Below, piece after piece: positions 58,343-64,000 of a DNA stretch of 64,000 nucleotides (its first letter is position 1; the number at the start of each line of letters is the position of its first letter). The position numbers and the translations under genes were made by a program. Location of the stretch: contig CALIRO010000005.1 in the NCBI GenBank assembly GCA_938042245.1, positions 24,431-88,430 of the forward strand, given 5' to 3'. The notes beneath the pieces are model-generated. The model made no database searches, had not been told where the DNA came from, and saw nothing but the letters and a program-made list of their open reading frames with translations. This stretch comes from an uncultured Thermoguttaceae bacterium. GTDB lineage: Bacteria; Planctomycetota; Planctomycetia; Pirellulales; Thermoguttaceae.

Positions 58343-59473
58343 TTATTTTCCGTAAAACGAGCGAACCACTTCGATCACGTAGTCGATCTCTTCGTCGTCA
58401 AGTTCCACGTTCATCGGAAGCGAGCAGACTTCTCGGCTCAGGGCTTCTGTTTCCGGAAAACCCCGATCCACTAGGTTCAGTGCCTTGTGTTTGTAGTAAG
58501 GTTTGCGGAACTGGGTGAGGACTTCTATACCATTGTTGCGGAGATATGTCGAAAATTCTTCTCCCTGTTTGGAGCGAACGACATAATTTTGATACACGTG
58601 GACAAACCCTGGCTTCTGGTAGTGGGGCAGTACCAAATCAGGCAGATCATGCAGACCCTGCCGATACCGTTCGGCCAGGCTCTGGCGTCGTTGGATCCAT
58701 TGGGGTAAATACCGGAGTTTGACGTTTAAAAAGGCCGCCTGGAGGTTATCCAGTAGGCATGTAAATCCATGTCCATGATATTCTCCTGTTTCTCTATCTT
58801 CCCCGTTAAACCGCATTCGTCGGACAAAAAGGGCAATCTCCGGATCGTCTGTGGTAATGGCGCCGCCGTCGCCGTATCCGCCAAGGATTTTGAACGGATA
58901 GAAGCTCCAGCAGCCCGTCAACCCCCAGCTACCGGCTTTTTTCCCATAGATACTCGCCCCCAGACTCTGGCAGGCATCCTCGATCACCACCAGGTTATAT
59001 CGTCGGGCAATCTCCATAATCCGCGGCATGTCCGCCATCCAGCCGTTCAGATGCACCGGGATAATCGCCCGGGTCCGCGGGCTGATAGCTTCCTCGATAA
59101 GATCCCCATTGATGTTAAAATCCGGCCCTACATCCACAAGGACTGGTGTAGCCCCTACGTTGACAACTGCTGAACAAGTAGCCACAAACGTATGCGCCGG
59201 TACAATCACCTCATCGCCCGGTCCAATACCGGCCGCCCGAAGCGACAAATGCAACGCATCATACCCGCTGTTTAAACCTACTGCATATCTCGTTCCTACA
59301 AAGCGAGCCAGATTCTCTTCAAACTCCTTAAGCTGCCTTCGATCGATCAAGTCGCCGTTGTTCATCACCTCGAAGTAAGCCTGATCCAACTCCTCTTTGA
59401 GCATCCGGTACAATTTCCCCGGATTCACAAACCGCACTTTCCGTTTCGGTCGTTGCAAAACGGTCGGCATCAT
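58343..59473 (-). CDS. DegT/DnrJ/EryC1/StrS sugar aminotransferase
   Basis: A 376-residue PLP enzyme that aminates a keto-sugar nucleotide for surface polysaccharides. The start VRFVNPGKLYRMLKEELD matches the family N-terminus, which supports the ATG at 59473. Key blocks are LNSGYDALHLSLRAAGIGPGDEVI, PAHTFVATCSAVVNVGATPVLVDV, IEDACQSLGA and SFYPFKILGGYGDGGAI with Lys195. Its first 146 bp overlap the E1 beta gene out of frame, which is longer than usual. It follows E1 alpha and E1 beta and precedes sugar-transferase genes in map order, so the four enzymes probably build an unusual amino sugar. Confidence 0.93.
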   Translation of the reverse strand: MMPTVLQRPKRKVRFVNPGKLYRMLKEELDQAYFEVMNNGDLIDRRQLKEFEENLARFVGTRYAVGLNSGYDALHLSLRAAGIGPGDEVIVPAHTFVATCSAVVNVGATPVLVDVGPDFNINGDLIEEAISPRTRAIIPVHLNGWMADMPRIMEIARRYNLVVIEDACQSLGASIYGKKAGSWGLTGCWSFYPFKILGGYGDGGAITTDDPEIALFVRRMRFNGEDRETGEYHGHGFTCLLDNLQAAFLNVKLRYLPQWIQRRQSLAERYRQGLHDLPDLVLPHYQKPGFVHVYQNYVVRSKQGEEFSTYLRNNGIEVLTQFRKPYYKHKALNLVDRGFPETEALSREVCSLPMNVELDDEEIDYVIEVVRSFYGK

Positions 59474-60443
59474 ACAGCACCCTTTCCACAGCTTGGACGA
59501 TCTTCTGAGCTGTCAGATAATAGGCTTGTTCCAATGTTCGACTACTCGGTGCGGGCAGATCGGGCAGGGTTACCCGGACAATCGGTGCCTTCAGCCAGTG
59601 GAAGACGACTTCGCTCATTTCGGCTGCGATTTCGGCGGCTGCCCCACAAGTACGCCAACCCCCATCTACAATCACCAGCCGACCTGTCTTCCGCACCGAA
59701 TTCGCTACCAACTCTTCATCCCACGGTTTCAGACTCCGCAGATCAATCAGTTCCACTTCGATTCCTTGCTGGGCCAGTTGGTTGCAGGCGGCTTCCGCTA
59801 AATAGGCCGCATACGACCATGCCACCACCGTCACCTCCTGCCCGGTCCGCCGGAGGACTCCCTGGCCTAGAGGAACTTCGTACATCTCCTCTGGTACTTC
59901 CCCTTCCAGATCATAGAGCCACCGATCGTCGATATAGATGACCGGATTTTCATCCCGCACCGCCGCCACGAGCAGCCCCTTGGCGTCATACGGCGTACTA
60001 GGCATCACCACCTTCAGCCCAGGCACATGCATGAAAAAAGCATGGAGGGCCTGGGAATGCTGGGCACCCTGTTCCCCACCCCGATTGATCGCGGCCCGAA
60101 TTACCACCGGCACGGACACCTGCCCCCGAAACAAATAAGACCAATTGGCTGCCTGATTGATGATCGGGTCCATGGCCAAAAGCATAAAATCCATCCGCGG
60201 ATGGAAGACAATCGGGCGCATTCCGCACATCGATGCCCCTATCGCTGCCCCAGTTACGGCATTCTCCGAGATAGGAGTGTCCAGAACGCGATCCCGGCTA
60301 AACTCCTTATCCAGATCTTTCAAACTGGTCCCCGCATACCACGGACTCCATAACCCCTGGCCGATTAGAAATACTCGGCGGTCTGTCTCCAAAAGTTGCC
60401 GATGGGCCTCGCAGATTGCCTGGGCATAGCTGATTCGTCGCAT
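59328..60443 (-). CDS. TPP-dependent dehydrogenase E1 beta subunit-like
   Basis: A 371-residue transketolase-type beta subunit (pyrimidine and C-terminal domains). It has VLDTPISENAVTGAAIGASMCGMRPIVFHPRMDFML, AINRGGEQGAQHSQALHAFFMHVPGLKVVMPST and TVVAWSYAAYLAEAACNQL and GRLVIVDGGWRTCGAAAEI. It pairs with the alpha subunit 266 bp upstream. The core ends near residue 323 (VERVLYDAD), and the last 48 residues run through the aminotransferase N-terminal coding region in another frame and look unrelated to the family. Either the natural stop is lost or a frameshift is present. No E2 or E3 component is in the window. Confidence 0.88.
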   Translation of the reverse strand: MRRISYAQAICEAHRQLLETDRRVFLIGQGLWSPWYAGTSLKDLDKEFSRDRVLDTPISENAVTGAAIGASMCGMRPIVFHPRMDFMLLAMDPIINQAANWSYLFRGQVSVPVVIRAAINRGGEQGAQHSQALHAFFMHVPGLKVVMPSTPYDAKGLLVAAVRDENPVIYIDDRWLYDLEGEVPEEMYEVPLGQGVLRRTGQEVTVVAWSYAAYLAEAACNQLAQQGIEVELIDLRSLKPWDEELVANSVRKTGRLVIVDGGWRTCGAAAEIAAEMSEVVFHWLKAPIVRVTLPDLPAPSSRTLEQAYYLTAQKIVQAVERVLYDADRFATTETESAVCESGEIVPDAQRGVGSGLLRGDEQRRLDRSKAA

Positions 60444-60709
60444 CGGCTTCCTTGCCTCCTAGCTGCTCTGAGCTTCAATTCTCCTAGAAGCCCTTTCTAA
60501 AAGCCAAAACCGACCAGCCCACTCCCTGGAACGTCTCCTAATGGCAGAAATGAAACGGGCTCTAGCCTGAACTCATGCGCCCCACCCAAATCCAGGTTTT
60601 CTCTACCAGACATGCCCTACTTCCTTAGAGCCTGTGCGAAAAGAATCTTGATAATCCAGCAAAGCCTGGCAAAATAAGGGATTTGGGAATTCCTTTTTTG
60701 GATGGGCTC

Positions 60710-61714
60710 TTAACTATACACATACTCGCCAACTGTCTCTGGTGCTGGGAAAGGAGATTGGCGGGCAAAATGCAGGGCAGATTCTACTTCCTTTTCCACT
60801 TCCTCATCAAGGGCATTTAACAGTTCCTCCGAGATGCCCAACTCAAGGAGGAGAGATCGCCGCAATCGCTCGATGGGACACCGCTGCAACCATTCCTGCA
60901 ATTCATCCCGGCGTTTGACCCCTACGTCTTCGTCCCACCGATGCCCCACATGACCACGCCACCGATACGTCCGGCACTCCAGGAGGCTAGCCCCTTGGCC
61001 TGTTCGAGCTCGATCGACCGCTTCGACCGCCGTCCGATAGACGGTCACCACATCATTCCCATCAACCCGAACCCCTGGAATCCCAAACAACGCACCGATT
61101 TGATCCAAATTGTCCAACGGCCGGCGCTGGCTTAAATGGAGATGGCTCGCATACAGGTTATTTTCAATCACTAAAATCAGCGGCAACCGATACAGGGCCG
61201 CCAAATTCACTGATTCAAAAAAATGGCCTTCTTCGGTGGCCCCGTCGCCTAAAAACGCCACGGCTACCTGCCGCTTACCTTGCAGTTTATAGGCCAACGC
61301 TGCGCCCACTGCCAAAGGAATGGTGCCAGCCACGATCGGTACGGTCCCCAAAATCCCCGCCTGCTTGGCCACCAGATGCATCGACCCGCCCCGGCCGCCC
61401 GCACAGCCTGTCTGCCGGCCCAATATCTCCGCCATCATCGCCTGCATATCGCCTCCCTTGGCCAAATAATGACCATGGGAGCGATGATTGCCCCAGATAG
61501 TGTCCTCCGGTTTTAAGGCCGCACACACACCCACGGCAATCGCTTCCTGTCCAATGTACAAATGACAAGGACACTTTGCCTCCCCCGCTGCTACCAGATC
61601 GGCAACCACCTCCTCAAACCGGCGGATCCGTCGCATTGTTCGATACATGTGTATCAATAAGGCTGTTTTTTCCTCATCTGGACATCCCTGCGATTTTCTC
61701 AAACCGGTTTGCAT
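60710..61714 (-). CDS. TPP-dependent dehydrogenase E1 alpha subunit-like
   Basis: A 334-residue alpha subunit. The thiamine-diphosphate motif is GDG (156-158) through to NN (185-186), the 30-residue GDG-NN signature (AFLGDGATEEGHFFES, then LVIENN). Family blocks YIGQEAIAVGV, GNHRSHGHYLAKGGD and GRGGSMH are all present. E1 alpha and beta normally decarboxylate 2-oxo acids as part of a dehydrogenase complex. Here they lie beside a DegT aminotransferase and sugar-transfer genes without E2/E3, so they may carry out a C-C transfer or decarboxylation on a sugar or acid precursor of the surface glycan. This is inference from context. Confidence 0.92.
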   Translation of the reverse strand: MQTGLRKSQGCPDEEKTALLIHMYRTMRRIRRFEEVVADLVAAGEAKCPCHLYIGQEAIAVGVCAALKPEDTIWGNHRSHGHYLAKGGDMQAMMAEILGRQTGCAGGRGGSMHLVAKQAGILGTVPIVAGTIPLAVGAALAYKLQGKRQVAVAFLGDGATEEGHFFESVNLAALYRLPLILVIENNLYASHLHLSQRRPLDNLDQIGALFGIPGVRVDGNDVVTVYRTAVEAVDRARTGQGASLLECRTYRWRGHVGHRWDEDVGVKRRDELQEWLQRCPIERLRRSLLLELGISEELLNALDEEVEKEVESALHFARQSPFPAPETVGEYVYS

Positions 61715-62023
61715 CTTTTCCTCTTTCTAAATGGGAACTCCAAGTTAACACTTCACCAGCCGCTCCACATTGCCCCTGCTTGGCCCAGAAGAGGCCGACC
61801 AGGCGATAGCCAGGCCACCCGAACCATAATACATCCGCAAAAACAAGAGGTAGCTCTTCTGGAAAGTGTTGCTAAAGGATTTCTTTACCTCTCCGTAAAC
61901 CTCCCTTTTGCCATTTTTCCTAATTCTAAAACTCACCTACCCCTATAATTTCTTAACGCCAATATTTACACGGATTGGGAAAATGTCTCTCTGGAAGGAC
62001 GTCGAAATTAGCAAAAGTCGTAG

Positions 62024-62689
62024 TTAAGCAGCTAGCCGTTTGGGAACCTCAGGACGTCCGTAACCAGCCAGTTCCCGAGGCATCCAATCCTTCCAAAATA
62101 TCTTTATCAATGTATATACAATGATTTTCAGATCGATCCACCAATTATGACGCCGAACATATTCCAATTGAAGACGAAGTTTTGTGGGCCGAATCCATAG
62201 CTCGTAGGCCCGGTCCGGGTCCTCCGCGCCGGCCAAGACCGCCCCTTCGTCGGCATTCCACAAAGAAGCCCAATCCGTAATCCCTGGCCGAACTGTCAAT
62301 ATCGCTTTTTCCTCTTCATTATAGAGTTGCACATACCGCGGCACCTCCGGCCTCGGCCCCACCAGACTCATCTCGCCCCGAAGCACATTCAACAGTTGCG
62401 GCAACTCGTCGATCTTGTACTTCCGAAGCCAACGCCCCGGCCGAGTAATCCGACTGTCCTGATCCGAAGTGGAACTCACCCCGGTTCGCTCCGCATCGGC
62501 CACCATCGTCCGGAACTTAAAAATCCGAAACAGCTTCCCCCCTCGGCCTACCCGCCAGCCCCGGTAAAACACCGGCCCCGGCGAATCCCACTTGATCCAA
62601 ACCGCCGCTACCACCCACACTGGCAACGTGATCAATATCCCCACGAGACTTCCTATAATATCAAGCAACCGCTTTCCCATTACCGCCAA
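62024..62689 (-). CDS. Polyprenyl-phosphate sugar-phosphate transferase
   Basis: A 221-residue initiating transferase that moves a sugar phosphate to an undecaprenyl-phosphate carrier at the inner membrane. One N-terminal membrane hairpin (LLDIIGSLVGILITLPVWVVAAVWI), then DSPGPVFYRGWRVGRGGKLFRIFKFRTM, the KYKIDELPQLLNVLRGEMSLVGPRPEVP block and a C-terminal LSYVRRHNWWIDLKII-like end. It lacks the large N-terminal four-helix part of WbaP/WcaJ long forms, so it is the short type. It is directly downstream of the glycosyltransferase at 62.8 kb in the minus-strand cluster. Confidence 0.93.
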   Translation of the reverse strand: MAVMGKRLLDIIGSLVGILITLPVWVVAAVWIKWDSPGPVFYRGWRVGRGGKLFRIFKFRTMVADAERTGVSSTSDQDSRITRPGRWLRKYKIDELPQLLNVLRGEMSLVGPRPEVPRYVQLYNEEEKAILTVRPGITDWASLWNADEGAVLAGAEDPDRAYELWIRPTKLRLQLEYVRRHNWWIDLKIIVYTLIKIFWKDWMPRELAGYGRPEVPKRLAA

Positions 62690-62769
62690 CCTCCGCGTCG
62701 TTTCTGAAATTTTTGTTCACGTGCTTTCGGAGTTTCTGAGAAAAGCGCGAAAAAAGGTCTTCGTCGCTT

Positions 62770-64000
62770 TCAGGCCGCTTGCCGTTTAACTTGGCTCACT
62801 TGGACTATCTCTTCGATATAGTTCACATAGGCAGGATAAATCTTTTCCGCATCGAAATAATCTATGAAAAGTTTTTTCGCCTGCTCTCGGATTCTAGGTA
62901 ACCGATTCCTCTGTCGAACAATCTCTTTAACAATACTTACCAACTGGGCCACATCGCTAGGTTCATAAGTCCACCCACACCCATATCGTGATAAAAACTC
63001 GTCTAAGCCACCTATCAGCGTGGATAACACAGGCAAACCCGCCGAAAGATACTGGCCAATTTTATTCGGCATGGCTCCCCACACATTTGCGGATCGCTGG
63101 TACGGCGCTAACCCAATATCCGCCCGTTCCATAAGCGTCTGTAGCTGAACCTCATCCAACCAGCCGGGAAACACTACCGTCGAAAGTCCCTCTGCCTCCC
63201 GACGGGGGCCTTCCCAGGCTACTCCCTCCCCACAAAGAATCCACCGTACCGGCACCCCTTCCGCCTCCAGTTGCCGGGCAGCCGCAATCACCGGCTCCAA
63301 AGGCCGTGCCGGCCCCGGAGTGCCAAAGAAACAAATCGTTAGCTTCTCTCGTTCCGGTCTGATTCCCTGGCTATCCCAAAATGCTCGCGCCTGTTGTAAC
63401 AGTCCCTCCGGATATCTCGGCACCCGGTAGCCTAACAAAAATACCCGGTCCCAAGGGCCTGACCCGCGCTTGGCATACCTTAGCCCCCACTGAAGCAAAG
63501 CAGGATTTGCTCCCACCAGTCCCCAGGCCGCTCGACAAGCCCGCACCGTCTGCCGAAACATCGGGGCTAACAAGATACGCCCTAGTGGCCGCAATAAGCA
63601 TGGAAACATGTCCAGCCATACATCTGGCCATTGGTCCCGAACATCTATTATCAAAGGAATTCCGCGCTGCGCCGCATAATTCGCCGCCGCAGCGCAAAAA
63701 TCCTGACTCGGCAAACTCGCCACAATAATATCCGGCTTCTGTTCCTTCGGCGCTAAGCGGGAAAATCCCCGGGCCACTTGAAAATGGTCTAATATTCGCT
63801 GCAAAGAGACATTCTTCCGATACCCACAACTTGCCAACAAATATACCTCGCCCCGATCCCAAATTGGTACCTTCATCGAGCGGCGCACCCGATGCCGCTT
63901 ATGAATATGGTCAAACGCCCCAGACCACCAAAGGACCTCATGCCCTTTGGCCAACAGATGCTCCGCCAACACGGCGGTCCGCAGCAGCCGAACCTGTGGC
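62770..64000 (-). CDS. Glycosyltransferase, GT4 family, partial
   Basis: The frame is open to the right window edge (PQVRLLRTAVLAEHLLAKGHEV reads through), so the N-terminus lies outside; the GTG at 63972 is internal. The acceptor domain has VLWWSGAFDHIHKRH and VASLPSQDFCAAAANYAAQRGIPLIIDVRDQWPDVW. The donor domain has FFGTPGPARPLEP, WILCGEGVAWEGPRRE and ADIGLAPYQ, then a Gly/Glu-rich SAGLPVLSTLIGGLDEFL. It is part of the sugar cluster with the sugar-phosphate transferase and the E1/aminotransferase genes. Acceptor and donor are unknown. Confidence 0.85.
   Translation of the reverse strand, partial: PQVRLLRTAVLAEHLLAKGHEVLWWSGAFDHIHKRHRVRRSMKVPIWDRGEVYLLASCGYRKNVSLQRILDHFQVARGFSRLAPKEQKPDIIVASLPSQDFCAAAANYAAQRGIPLIIDVRDQWPDVWLDMFPCLLRPLGRILLAPMFRQTVRACRAAWGLVGANPALLQWGLRYAKRGSGPWDRVFLLGYRVPRYPEGLLQQARAFWDSQGIRPEREKLTICFFGTPGPARPLEPVIAAARQLEAEGVPVRWILCGEGVAWEGPRREAEGLSTVVFPGWLDEVQLQTLMERADIGLAPYQRSANVWGAMPNKIGQYLSAGLPVLSTLIGGLDEFLSRYGCGWTYEPSDVAQLVSIVKEIVRQRNRLPRIREQAKKLFIDYFDAEKIYPAYVNYIEEIVQVSQVKRQAA

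Overview
The window looks like the chromosome of a planctomycete, perhaps a thermophilic relative of the Pirellulales. This is an inference from gene content. The clues are a cytochrome b with a fused C-terminal dihaem cytochrome c, MerR/BldC-type HTH plus receiver regulators, a membrane-anchored PknB-type kinase, a large OstA/LptC-like envelope protein, a Tat-exported DegT-family enzyme, an HpnC-type squalene synthase, and a 23S-5S rRNA unit with no 16S gene beside it. There are no phage genes, transposases or CRISPR arrays. The only clear mobile element is a group I intron in the 23S rRNA gene.

Layout. 1-2.4 kb: a tad pilus locus (CpaF ATPase, two small Flp-like pilins, prepilin peptidase cut by the window edge). 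2.8-5.2 kb: Rieske protein and a cytochrome b/dihaem c fusion, i.e. a bc-type quinol oxidoreductase. 5.3-9.5 kb: secreted or exported enzymes (PHP hydrolase, Tat-type aminotransferase fold, triple-RidA protein). 10-13.2 kb: an HTH-receiver regulator and mnmG. 13.4-18.1 kb: terminator, 5S, 23S with a 699-nt group I intron carrying a LAGLIDADG gene, and two candidate promoters, all on the minus strand. 18.5-29.3 kb: sugar isomerase-like protein, a large secreted protein, Ser/Thr kinase, squalene synthase, threonine synthase, a receiver-HATPase protein and recA.

29.3-31.9 kb is gene-poor and repeat-rich, with one tRNA-Leu(GAG). 31.9-36.4 kb: rnc, a PP-loop ATPase, sixA-like phosphatase and ATP sulfurylase. 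36.7-45.8 kb: a minus-strand envelope cluster (kdsD, OstA-like protein, polytopic membrane protein, two glycosyltransferases), consistent with making and exporting a KDO-containing glycolipid. 46.6-50.4 kb: a lipoprotein esterase and a membrane-anchored tyrosine phosphatase. 50.4-52.2 kb: 1.8 kb of non-coding DNA with two different minisatellites. 52.2-58 kb: purM, a GT39-like membrane protein, a methyltransferase and an aminotransferase. 58.3-64 kb: a surface-sugar cluster (TPP-dependent E1 alpha and beta, DegT aminotransferase, sugar-phosphate transferase, glycosyltransferase) running off the window end.

The strongest unusual observations are: the 23S intron at the site equivalent to E. coli 1931, with P1-P9 pairings readable by eye; a roughly 190-bp intergenic element in two copies 12 kb apart (about 89% identical); the 24-bp and 47-bp tandem arrays; a cytochrome b in which one haem-ligand histidine is tyrosine; and a 146-bp out-of-frame overlap between the E1 beta and aminotransferase genes.
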